A DNA stretch of 64,000 nucleotides from Chrysaora quinquecirrha. Its lineage: Eukaryota > Cnidaria > Scyphozoa > Semaeostomeae > Pelagiidae. The notes beneath the pieces are model-generated. The model ran no database searches, was not told the origin of the DNA, and saw only the letters and a program-made list of their open reading frames with translations. The position numbers and the translations under genes are program-made. Position 1 is the first letter of the stretch. The number at the start of each line of letters is the position of its first letter. Below, in pieces: positions 46,786 to 57,120 of this stretch. The stretch is from positions 62,001 through 126,000 of the forward strand of contig JACTAT010000117.1 in the NCBI GenBank assembly GCA_014526335.1, given 5' to 3'.

Positions 46786-46995
46786 TCAATGTTTGTGTGG
46801 ATAGAGCCCTTTGCCGAACATAACAGCATCATAAATTAAGGGTGTGGCTTCTGGGCGTGTAATTTTTCGACTTTCACTGGACTTACATTATTCTGTATGC
46901 TCTTTGAGCATTGACTGGGAATTTAAGTTAGAAATCGATATTTTGTAGCATCTTTTTGAAACTATTTAGGCTGTTCCAATATATTTTGTCCAAGA

Positions 46996-47227
46996 TTGAT
47001 CTTGGACAAAATATATTGGAACAGCCTAAATAGTTCTGCAACTATCTATTGATTCCCCCTTCTCCCCCGTTACAATGTTGTTTCGTACAAAAGTTGTTTT
47101 GCTCTAGTACCAACATTGTTTTGGGGGTAAAAGAGGGGAGAATTGGAGTTATGGAAGTAGAAAATCAATGGAATAGGCCTTATTCCTTCGAGAAAATGCC
47201 TTGTCCCAAATATTTTGTCCAAGATTG
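46996..47227. mobile_element. MITE with CAATCTTGGACAAAATAT ends, copy B
   Basis: It is nearly identical to 45022-45252. Immediately to its left, 46962-46995 is an inverted fragment of its own left end, so the junction is palindromic. Confidence 0.8.
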
Positions 47228-48130
47228 TAGAATACATCATTTGTTGGTTTACACAAAATGATTGAATCTTAATGAGCCGTGGGTCCTAAGAAAGGGTGGA
47301 ATGGAAATTTTTCAAAAAATTCAGTGCTCTTTTATTCCCCAGAATGACCAATGTCACTCCTACCGATATAAAATAGCTACACTCTTCTATATGAAACACT
47401 TTCAGAACTTGAAGTTTTCCTAGGGGGGGGGGGCACTTCAAATACTATGGATACGGGGGTTCAATCGAAACAAAAGTCCAGTACCCCAAAAAAGTAAAAA
47501 CAATCATTTTCAAACCAAAAAAATAAATTCTTTTCATTCCGGGTAACATGCTACCCAAATCGACGGTTGCATTTTTTACCACCTATCACTAATGCTATAT
47601 GTCAGTGACCCCAAAAAATAATTTGAAAAATATTTTGCCCAAAAAGTAATTTCTACCCAAATTTCATACCCAATAAAGTAAATTGAGCCCCTCTGTCCAC
47701 TTTTTTAAGTAACTCCCTGGGGAAGTTTTCAGACTTGAAATTTCTTATTCTCCCATTTTGCTATTCAAAGTTGATGAACAGTTTCAAAGCCAGCAAAACG
47801 TAAAACATGTCTTTTGTTAATAATGAAGGATAGGATTGTTTGCCTCATTGCATTGCGAGGAATGAAAGAAGTTATTTCCATATCCATAGTGTACTGTAGT
47901 TGTCCTTTTGATTAGCGCAGGCGCATCGCTGTTTTCAAGTTTAAGGTTCTAAATATTTATTCCTCCAGTACTGAAAGTTTCTTAGCAGCTCAGCTAATTG
48001 TAATAACCCAGTAAAATTTGGCGTCTTTATACCGTTATGTCAACATAATAAGTTTCAATGATTTTTTAAACCCAATCCCAAAAAAAAGACATTAAAATCT
48101 AAAAAACGCTCAGGGCGATTATAGGACAAA
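47228..48130. other. Non-coding DNA, no gene seen
   Basis: A run of 11 or more G at about 47416 and a G/C-rich segment near 47690-47730 may be ends of another small TIR element. No gene was recognised. Confidence 0.3.
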
Positions 48131-48133
48131 ATA

Positions 48134-48743
48134 CAGGGTGGCCCAGAAAAAAGGGACCCCCTAACTAAATAATTTATTAATAATTTATTCTTAAGTTGGA
48201 ATTTCATGAAATTAATACTACATGATATTCAACTCAAGTGAGATATATCGTGTAAATATCATGATGATATGGGTTAGTATCTCTGAATAAATTGACTTTA
48301 AAACTTTACAATCCAAAACGTACTGTAACAAAATATGCAACTTTATACCCTTACGTAATCCTTACGCAACAAAACAGAAAAATCAATAACTCATTCTTTC
48401 AGTCAAATGATATTCAAAATGTCCTCAATCCTGCTCAAAACACTTCACTAATATGACTGACCATACATTAACGGTCGTGACAATTTTACTCTGGGATCAT
48501 GATTCTTCTTCACGCACGATTGCAGTACAGTACGCAATGATGGAATGTAAACAGCAGATTTGGGACATCATAAATTTAATGTCCCATTGCGCCGAGATAG
48601 AAGCTCTTATCGCCAACATATTTCTACACGATAGCGCACTTGACTTGAATATTACCTGGTATAAATTTGATAAAATTCCTCCTTGAGAAAATTTACACAG
48701 GAATTATTTACCTAAGGGGGTCCCTTTTTTTTGGGCCACCCTG
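48134..48743. mobile_element. Mariner-like MITE (CAGGGTGGCCCA ends, TA target)
   Basis: The termini CAGGGTGGCCCAGAAAAAAG and its complement (ending CCACCCTG) are each flanked by TA (48132-48133 and 48744-48745). The TA duplication and the CAGGGTGGCCC tip are typical of Tc1/mariner-type elements. It is 610 bp with no transposase. Confidence 0.85.
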
Positions 48744-48839
48744 TATTATAGTCACTGCAGTGTCAAAACTAAAGGCTAAGTTTGGAAAATTCCTGACAGC
48801 CAAATTAGATTACCAAAGTTCATTAGCGATCCTTTAATT

Positions 48840-49805
48840 TTTATACTTGTTTCTTTGAAATAAACAGGGACAAGAGAATATGGGAAATAAAGGTGTTAGA
48901 AGACGAGAAGAAGTGAATAATAATTTAACAGAATTGGCAATTAAGTATTGCTTGCTTTTTTTTAATAAAGGCTAATATTTCCAAAGAGTCTCCTGTCCAG
49001 TATTGGAATTCCTTAAGTTTTTGCCTATCAAAGTACTACCTTCCTTATAAAGCACTTCCGTATAAAAAATTCGTGTATGTTCAACGCGCGGGAGGTGGAA
49101 CACTCATTTGCCGCTGTGTCCCTAGGTTTCATGCCATTGAACTCTGCCTAAAACTCACGGAAAAGCCACTTGTTTCCAATTAATGGCGGGAAAACATGGA
49201 CAGCATGAAATTGCAAGAACAGCTCAGATAAATTGAAAATAATAATTTTTGTGTCTGGGTTTCAGCTTGGCTATTGATTTAATATATTCTTACCTTTTAT
49301 CATATTTAGCTTCGATATACTTATAAACTTTACTTATAGAATAGAATAGAGTGCGAATAGCAAATAGTTTCATAGCACACAGGAAAAAGATGGCTTGGTT
49401 TGCAGCACAGAGATGAGTTTCTGAATATTTCACGAAAATAATGAAATTATTTCTTTACACGCATCTTTTTTAATAAGGAAATTCGGCTCAGGGTCAGTAC
49501 TGAAAATTCCGTAACTGATGGTGAAGATTGAGTACTCAATATTCCTTAGCAACTTTGTGATTCTTAACAACAACCAACGGTCAAGGAAATATAGGTCATA
49601 AAGGTTTCAGAAGACGAGTAGAAATGAATACTGATTGAAAACCATTGGCGATAAGTATTGCTTGCTCTGTTAATTCAAAACTTCATTTTTTTAATCGAAA
49701 TGCTAAGTTTAAGAAAAAGTCAGATTCCTTAGTAGTCACTGGTCCAGTACTAGAAATTCCTTAAGTTTTTGCCAGCCAAGCACTTCCTTATAAAAAAATG
49801 CGTGC
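48840..49805. repeat. Degenerate direct duplication of about 0.7 kb
   Basis: Segments at 48888-49075 (GAAGACGAG...AAGTATTGCTTGCT...CCTTAAGTTTTTGCC...CTTCCTTATAAA) recur at about 49597-49803 in the same order. No coding capacity was seen. Confidence 0.55.
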
Positions 49806-49934
49806 ATTTGAAACATTTAGAAAAAAGAAAAGTTTCTTGTTGTTTGTAAAACAGTACTGAAATCCTGTTAATAGCTTGGAAGCTAGCTACCTAAATTCTA
49901 AATTTCTAAAGAAAATGTATGTATTTTGTACAAC

Positions 49935-51240
49935 TTCCTACCTCAGTCACTTTTCTCCTTCGTTCTAGAAGAAAACCCGAGAGAACCTTTAATTGAAGTG
50001 TGTTGTCTTCCTGTGTTGTTCTTTCCTCTGAGTCCTTTTCCTCTTTCTCACTTCTAGCTGCTGCAGATAATTTGTGATCAAGTTTTCAGATTCTACAGCG
50101 GACCATATTATATTATCCAACAAGAAATTCAATTTTTTTACCTTGTCAGTAATTCCGTGTTTCATTTGAAACAGAGAATTCCTTGTGTTGCCTCTTGTTT
50201 CTATCATTTTGCAGTTATTTCCGTGATGCACAATGAATATAGGCGCTGCTGTTTGTTAATTAGTCAGACGTTATTAGTGACGCACTCCACTTTATTTTTG
50301 AGTCTACAAAAACTAAGGGATTAAGTACTCTATCTCTACTTCCGTGTTAAGACTAATTTTTGATATATTGTTTTTGTATACTGTTATTGTTATAATTGCT
50401 GTTATGTATGCTGTTATGTATTGTTATGTTAGGTTTAAGGCCATCTTGGCCCAGATACCTTATTATAAAAAAAAAACAATGCCTACAAAAAGTCCTTGCA
50501 ACACTCCTACATATAACTTTCGGAAGATATTACTCGTCTTCCCTTTCTTGTTGGAAAACCCAGGAAATCAACCCCCTTCCACCAAAAACAATGTTGTTAA
50601 AATGCATTTTTGCATTACGGGTGCTTCACGGTTTTTCTCCTTCAACCAAATTTGTTTTTTTTCGGGCGGAAGGGGTTTTAGCTGCTATGAATGAATTACA
50701 AATAGTGCGAGTGTTCGGAGACTTTTGCAGGCATTAAGAATATCAACGGAGGTTCAGTTCGATCCAATCTTTTATTGAGAGCCACGGAATGGTGATAAGT
50801 GCTTCATAGGGGCTTCACAACACCAGACAGGCGCCAGGCCGGGGGCACTTACAGTGTTACATTTTCTTGTATACAAGGTCATAGGTCAGCAGTCTATGCC
50901 CGACCTCTAATATGAAGGTAATCGTCCTTTGCTAGTGAAATTCTGATTGCAACCTTCCCGTCATGCAAATCTTGGTTATTTCCGTGTCTGTTATCAATTC
51001 ATAAAAATACGTTGTTTACTATTTAATTCGGTATGACCAAATAGAAAACAACATTATCAGTGAATTGATAGAGGTTTCAAGTCAGTGGAAGAATGGCTTT
51101 GAATTTTACCTGTTTCTCAATAGTTACATTATAATTGCGATTGTGACATTTTCATCACCCAAATCATGTTTATTTCCGTATGTACTATCCGTAAAAGGGG
51201 TTTCTTAAGGTTTAGCTAATTAGCTGTTATCAGTGACTAG
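49935..51240 (-). promoter_or_regulatory. Degenerate copies of the receptor upstream module
   Basis: At least three stretches (about 50205-50280, 50990-51070, 51170-51240) resemble the conserved block upstream of receptors 1 and 2 (ATGAAAATACGCTGTTGTTTG...TAATTAG...TATCAGTGACG). The segment 49935-50200 resembles the purine-rich candidate first exon. I infer the upstream region of receptor 3, or relics of further units. Confidence 0.35.
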
Positions 51241-51669
51241 ATCCATATGCTAGATCAGAGAGATTTATAAAGTTGAAGGTGAAAAGCCTCCTTCCTTGTT
51301 TTCATTGGAGAAATCATGATGGCAACCAGGGAGCCCATGGCCCTTTAACCGTTCGCCGTCACATAAATTTTTAAGTGACATTCTCGAAGCAATTCAGTAC
51401 TGGAATAGCCAAACAGATAAAACTTAGAATTTTAAGAAAATTTTCATGCTTTTACGTTTCAGAAAGATGTACATTTTTCTGTTCAGTAATAATGACATCC
51501 GATCTGCCGTGCAAACCAACAAAAATTTTCAATGTCACCAAGAAAATTTAAATTTTTGCAATACATGCGAAAAATAGAAAAAACCTAACGTCAAGGTTCG
51601 GCAAGGTGATTATCTCAAGAGAACAGGGAAAAATGTAACCCTCCCTTAAAGACCCCGATATTAAAGGAT

Positions 51670-51888
51670 GAGGCATTTTGAGAAAAAGTTAGGCATTTTG
51701 AGGACAAGTGAGGCATTTTGATGACAAGTGAGGCAATTTGAGGACAAGTGAGGCATTTTGAGGACAAGTGGGGCATTTTGAGGACAAGTGAGGCAATTCG
51801 AGGACAAGTGAGGCATTTTGAGGACAAGTGGGGCATTTTGAGGACAAGTGAGGCATTTTGAGGACAAGTGAGGCATTTTGAGGACAAA
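51670..51888. repeat. 20 bp minisatellite, about 11 copies
   Basis: The consensus unit is GAGGCATTTTGAGGACAAGT with few substitutions. Open frames across it are artefacts of a 20-base period that avoids stops. Confidence 0.93.
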
Positions 51889-51899
51889 TTGGACTTCTA

Positions 51900-53735
51900 G
51901 ACGATTAGCAAGGCTTTGTGAGGACAAGGTAGAATTTTTAGGACAAGTTCGAAAACGAGGTTTCCTTTGAAAGAGTCGTTTTCTTCTGTGCTTTGACAAG
52001 TCTGCTGAAAAAAGGAATAAGGCCCTTCCTGTTGGATCAATGTTGAGTTATAATGAAAAAAATTCCACGCCATCTGATCAACTTTGTGTGAGAGGAAGGG
52101 GTAAAATGCAGAGGTAAGACAAAAATTAATGAAAATTTCAGTTTCTTTCATAATTTTTGTCAAAGAATGTGGATTTTGGTCAGAATTATGGTTTGAAATC
52201 CTTAAAAATCCTACCATACAAATGAGCCCCTTTTTCAAATTCCAAATGCAGGTCTTATCATGGTCAGGTCGAAATTCCTAGAATGAGAAAATATAGTCAG
52301 TTAGTCAAAATCCGGTACCTTAGACTTGTGGCTTCAATTAAAATGTGTCGAGAGTGGCCTCGTTTTCAAAATTTACGAAAATATACTCGTACAAATTTTT
52401 GACCCCAAGTTCAGATCGAGCACACGTTCGTTCTAAGGCAAAATTTTTTGCTTCAATCCATTTACAAGCTACAATGTTGATTTACAGATAAAAATTTGAA
52501 AATTCATTAAGGATTGGACCGTGCGCAGCAAAAATTTTTAAGTGCGAACTGAAAAGATCTAAAATTTATGTTGATTAGTACGGTTTCCAAGAAATAGTTT
52601 TGACAAACGTAAATATTCTTCTTGATGGTGACGTCCCAGTGATGACATCATCTTTTGCTCAAGTCAGCAAAATCAAATGACAGGAATCGACGGAACTGAA
52701 GGGAACCAATGGAACATGCTGAAACGAAGTGGGAGTAGCTTGAAATCGGAGGGAACAAGTGGGAATCAGAGGTGGCAAAGGGGAACAAAGAGCAAATCAC
52801 TGAAAAAGATAATGGAACAACTGAGAAAAAGGGAACTTACCACAAATAAGTGAGAGCAAGTTGAAACAAAATGGGGATCAATGCTGATCGCGGGGAAAAG
52901 CAAGAAACATCTAAGCCTGAAACATTCTACCAGAGTCGCTCTGGTTGGGTTTCCGTGACTGAAAAAATATGCTATATTTAACCACAAAATCATTCTATTT
53001 CACCAACTTATTGAAACATGCCCCATCTTACCAAGCGGTTCATGGTTTTCCGACCTTTTTTAAAGTAGGTCGCTGCTCTTGTGTCATAAACTTGAATGCA
53101 TGAGTAAAAAGCATTGCTTCAATAAGCTTCTACAGTGCCATTGATGCATTAGATAATGACTGGAGTTTCTTTAGGAGTTATGAGCTGAAACGATCCGCTT
53201 GGTGACTAATAACATGCATGTGGCTTTCATAGTAGTATTTGATATGATTTTGAATTCAGAACGAATGGTGAACCCTATATTTAGGAAACTATTATAACAA
53301 TTTTGTTTTGGAAAGGGCCCACACTAGTGGGCAAAAAGCCGAAAAATTTGCTCTACTACTGGGCCAGGAAAGAGCCCACTGGGCCAGGAAAAGAGCCCAC
53401 TGGGACTGGGCCAATGGCCCAGTAGTTACAATGTTAAAGGATGCACTGTTTATGCACGAAACGGTTAAGACTCAAAATATCAGTTTTGCGTTTTGATGAC
53501 GTCACACGAATTTAGAATCGTAATAACTTCTGAGTATTAAGCCAAATCGAACTGGTGTTTTATAATTTTTTGCTCCGTTTGAGATTTTCTTTCTGACCAT
53601 ATCATTAGAAACACAAAATTCAAAGTCAGATTTTCACTGACCGTAACTTTCCTACGTCATCGATGACGTCACAACCATTGATTTGCCAGACTGTTGCCAA
53701 GTCTTAAAATAACCACCCACCACCAAAGAGTCCAA
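51900..53735. other. Non-coding DNA, no gene seen
   Basis: This region contains a purine-rich GGGAAC/GGAAC quasi-repeat at 52690-52850 and three GGGCC(A)...GAGCCCACT repeats at 53318-53425. It has GACGTCA sites near 53500 and 53655. No protein or RNA gene was recognised. Confidence 0.4.
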
Positions 53736-53741
53736 AACTAC

Positions 53742-54309
53742 TTTAACCCTAATCCTACCGGGAGGGGTGGGTGGAATCCACCCACTCAAGCTTTTCTTGA
53801 AACTGTTCTGTTGTGTAATGGATGTAAGCTTGCAAACCAGGCTGACTTTAAGCCTATGTGTATAAACTACAGTGTAATACAAAACAACCCTCAAAATGAT
53901 AACAATGGGTCACGTGACATTGCCTTTTATGGAAAGCGGTCATGTCAAAACCACATATAAATGCCTATTTTTACCAGTAAATTTTATCAGAATTGACTGA
54001 TTCTTTGCAAGGTAATAGAAAATAGTTACTAGCAACAAAATGTAAAGAAATTTCCGGATTTCTATTGATAGTAATGAAGGTCGATTTTTGACCGACGTTG
54101 ATAGCATGTTTTGATTATGATATCACAATGACGTCATAATAGAAGCGGGAGACGCCCAATTTACCAACATTACTCCTAATGCATTGGCCAATGCCTGTGC
54201 CAAGTTTGATTGCTCTAGCTCTACTGGACAGCAATTTATGGAAGGGGTGGAAACCACCCCCCCCCCCTGCTGTGGTTCATCAAAAAAAGCCCGGTAGGAT
54301 TAGGGTTAA
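53742..54309. mobile_element. TIR element with TTTAACCCTAATCCTACCGG ends
   Basis: The left end TTTAACCCTAATCCTACCGG is mirrored at the right (CCGGTAGGATTAGGGTTAAA). Subterminal GGGGTGGGTGGAATCC and GGGGTGGAAACCACC are also mirrored. It is about 568 bp, non-autonomous, and in the same family as 42950-43428. Confidence 0.75.
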
Positions 54310-55334
54310 AAATTCCGTTTACCCAGTTTGCTAGAATGTTGCCAAAAATTCTCTGTCTACTACTTGCTGCTGGCTTTCATTCGTGAGTGGCAATCTCTGA
54401 TTATTTGTTCAGCGTTTATTGCATTGCCAGTATATGTAAATAACAACGATTGTTAAATGTTTTGTTGCTCATTTTGCAGTAAAAATAATGACCTAATACA
54501 AGTTTGATTATAAGGAACTCAAAACAAAGAAACTCCAACATCTATTAAGACCACACCCGTCGTTTTTAAGCCACACCCAGTTCATGACCAACTCCATTAT
54601 AGGTCGGGTCTATGTGAATACAACCACTCTCTGAGAAAAACCTTTGCATCACAACAAAATGGACCTCCTCTTTTCATTTTCCCTCTGATTTCAAACAATC
54701 GCTCACAAAAATTCTGAGACCACATATACCCTTCCCCCACAGACAATGTTGTTTTGATGATTTTTGGTGCCTGTTTGTTTCTAAGAGCTTTTTCGTCCTA
54801 CAACATTGCTTGTGGGGGAGGGAGGGGGGTAAAAATTATACCAGTTAGGGTATAAGAGTTGAATAATGCACAATGATGCGTAATTTCTGGTCAGGGCACT
54901 TTTGCGTACCATACTTCTTGTAAAAAGGGCTTTTAAGTATACCGCAAATGTTTCCGCCGTTTATCGCAATTTCAATTATTATTACAAAGACTGCTTTACT
55001 ATTGCTATTTTGAATTTTCGCCAATTTATACAATCGAGGCCATAACTAGCACCAAATTGACCCTTTCATTTTTTGCCTATTTTTTTCTGGGATTTTGTTT
55101 GTATTTGTTCTCAGGAAAAAACCAGAATGACAAAAATTTACACTTTTTAGAAAAGACATATTTTCGGGTAACATGAGTCCTTTCTTAAAATTTTCAAATT
55201 TTGTCGCTTTGGTTATTTCTCCCTCGGTACCCTGTAAAAATTACATTGCCTTCAACACCACGATTTCCTCACCCTGGAGGACGTCTGTGCAGTACTGTGG
55301 AGGGTGTTCAGTACTGTAGAACGTACACCCTGTA
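54310..55334. other. Non-coding DNA, no gene seen
   Basis: It has ACAATGTTGT...ACAACATTG inverted pieces near 54743-54806 similar to the interior of the 45022 MITE. No gene was recognised. Confidence 0.3.
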
Positions 55335-56736
55335 GAACACCCTGTAGAACGTCTGTGCAGTACTGTGGAGGGTGTTCACTACTGTGGGGGGATACCATCA
55401 GTACTGTGGGGGGATACCATCAGTACATTGGAGGGTGTTCAGTACTGTGGGGGGATACCATCAGTACTGTGGAGGGATACCATCAGTACAGTGGAGGGTG
55501 TTCAGTACATGTGGAGGGATACCATCAGTACTGTGGGGGGATACCATCAGTACTGTGGAGGATATTCAGCACTGTGGAGGGATACCATCAGTACTGTGGA
55601 GGGATACCATCAGTACTGTGGGGGGATACCATCAGTACTGTGGGGGGATACCATTAGTACTGTGGAGGATATTCAGTACTGTGGGGGGATACCATCAGTA
55701 CTGTGGAGGATATTCAGTACGGTGGAGGGATACCATCAGTACTGTGGAGGGATACCATCAGTACTGTAGGGGGATACCAACAGTACTGTGGAGGGTGTTC
55801 AGTACTGTGGAGGGATATCATAAGTCTTGTGTTGGGTACTTGTTTGTTTTGGCTGAAGAAAGTTTTGAAAACAAAATGGATCCAGATTTTTGTGATTATT
55901 TATTACGAGCACCAAATAAAAAGAGGAAGATAGATTTTCAAACATTCCTGCACGAAGAAATTCAAACCGAAGCGGAATCTGTGAATGAGCTCGAGACGGA
56001 GGACTTGTCAGCAAGAAGAAAGCTATTCTTCAGTGAAGATGATATTTCAGGCCTCGATGTATCTGGGGTGGATCTTTTTTCAGATGAGGAAGCCGTTGAT
56101 TTTGTGAGAGATGAAGGACAGGAGGAACAGTATTTTAATGACTGCAACATAAATTCGGATGAACATTTACTTAAAATATTTTCCCGTGCGATTCCGGCCC
56201 TTCGAGAAGCAGGAATTATAAGTGAGTTGTTGCGATTTTTCAAGATGGTTTCTGACAATGAATTCCCTATGAACAATATTGCGCTTTTGCTTTTCTTGGA
56301 TGTAGTAAATTTTCTTCATGTGAAAATGTCAGTGGCATGCGTTATCGGAAGGAAACTATGCTATTTTGGTTATTTGGCTTTCTTCTTATTCATGGGAAAT
56401 GGCTAAGATTTAGCAGAGGTAAAAAATTTTCCAGTTCATGTGTGGATGAAGATGATCCTAAAAAGCGAAACTTTAATCCAACGGAGGAGGATTTGACCAT
56501 CAATTTTGCTGTACCTTCGGATAGATGGTATCCCTCCACAGTACTGATGGTATCCCCCCACAGTACTGAACACCCTCCAATGTACTGATGGTATCCCTCC
56601 ACAGTACTGATGGTATCCCCCCACAGTACTGAACACCCTCCAATGTACTGATGGTATCCCCCCACAGTACTGATGGTATCCCCCCACAGTAGTGAACACC
56701 CTCCACAGTACTGCACAGACGTTCTACAGGGTGTTC
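55335..56736. mobile_element. TIR unit with inverted minisatellite arms around a broken ORF
   Basis: The ends GAACACCCTGTAGAACGTCT (55335) and its complement (to 56736) are followed inward by tandem about 21-22 bp units of the type CAGTACTGTGGGGGGATACC. There are about 20 on the left (55360-55820) and about 7 in inverted orientation on the right (56515-56705). Between them lies a coding remnant. This looks like a non-autonomous or decayed transposon whose subterminal repeats have expanded. No target duplication was resolved. Confidence 0.7.
55876..56515 (+). pseudogene. Frameshifted ORF of unknown function inside the TIR unit
   Basis: The ORF starts MDPDFCDYLLRAPNKKRK and has an acidic Ser/Glu-rich N-terminus, then a helical segment (FPMNNIALLLFLDVV). 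Near 56310, in an AAATTTTC run, the meaningful frame shifts. The second frame continues SGMRYRKETMLFW...HGKWLRFSRG and runs into the right-hand minisatellite. The two parts look like one conserved domain seen in uncharacterised transposon-associated proteins, but I do not recognise the family with certainty. A break of frame and truncation at the repeat make it non-functional. Confidence 0.5.
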
Positions 56737-56739
56737 CTT

Positions 56740-57120
56740 GATGCCTTTCGGGCTCTTTGTTTGTTGTCAGGCCGCCCGCCACTGTTGCAGGGGGACGCGT
56801 GCGTAGAAAGAGATGTTTGCTGTTTTACTAATCTGCTCAGAACGCGCAATCACGTTGCAGGTACGTTGCAGGATCCGGGACAACGCAGTGTTAATGTTCA
56901 TAGAATAAACAAAATGCCACTTTTCAACAAATGCAAATGCTATTGCTTTTAAAAAATGTAAAAAATGTGGTTGCTTTATAGAAGTGCAAATACCTCTTAA
57001 AAATGCATGCAATCATGGGTAAGAAGGTTACAATAAAGAATAGCTGTATCAGCTTTGTGCAAAGATAATATCAAAAAAGTTAATTGAGTCTCTGTCTCTG
57101 TATAAAAATGTCAAAAATGT
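56740..57120. other. Intergenic DNA between the TIR unit and the Hint gene
   Basis: No gene was recognised. A TTGCAGG...ACGTTGCAGG repeat occurs near 56783-56871. The 3' UTR of the Hint gene should lie at its right edge (minus strand); TTTATT-type poly(A) signals are not obvious. Confidence 0.35.

Larger units (their letters stand above)
45253..46995. repeat. Nested 1.7 kb palindrome made of Penelope-like terminal-repeat segments
   Basis: The left half (45280-46110) is inverted as 46210-46980. Each half contains a smaller hairpin of GGGTAACCATA/TATGGTTACCC repeats (centres near 45690 and 46540). A direct copy of the left flank (45256-45425) sits in the middle at 46030-46200. Hammerhead-like motifs with CGAAACGTCG occur at 45462 and 46754. 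It has no protein-coding capacity. Confidence 0.75.

Noticed and set aside
48453..48686. 77-aa ORF inside the mariner-like MITE
   Set aside because: No transposase motif (no D,D,D/E signature) and too short.
50344..50737. Overlapping 113-116 aa ORFs
   Set aside because: Composition is that of AT-rich random sequence; no domain, no splice or poly(A) context.
51615..51999. ORFs with KMPHLSSKCLTCPQ repeats
   Set aside because: By-product of the 20 bp minisatellite; no start context or codon bias.
55304..55769. Tyr/Gly-rich repeat ORFs (YHQYCGGIPS)
   Set aside because: All three frames are open across the minisatellite, which signals repeat sequence rather than a protein.
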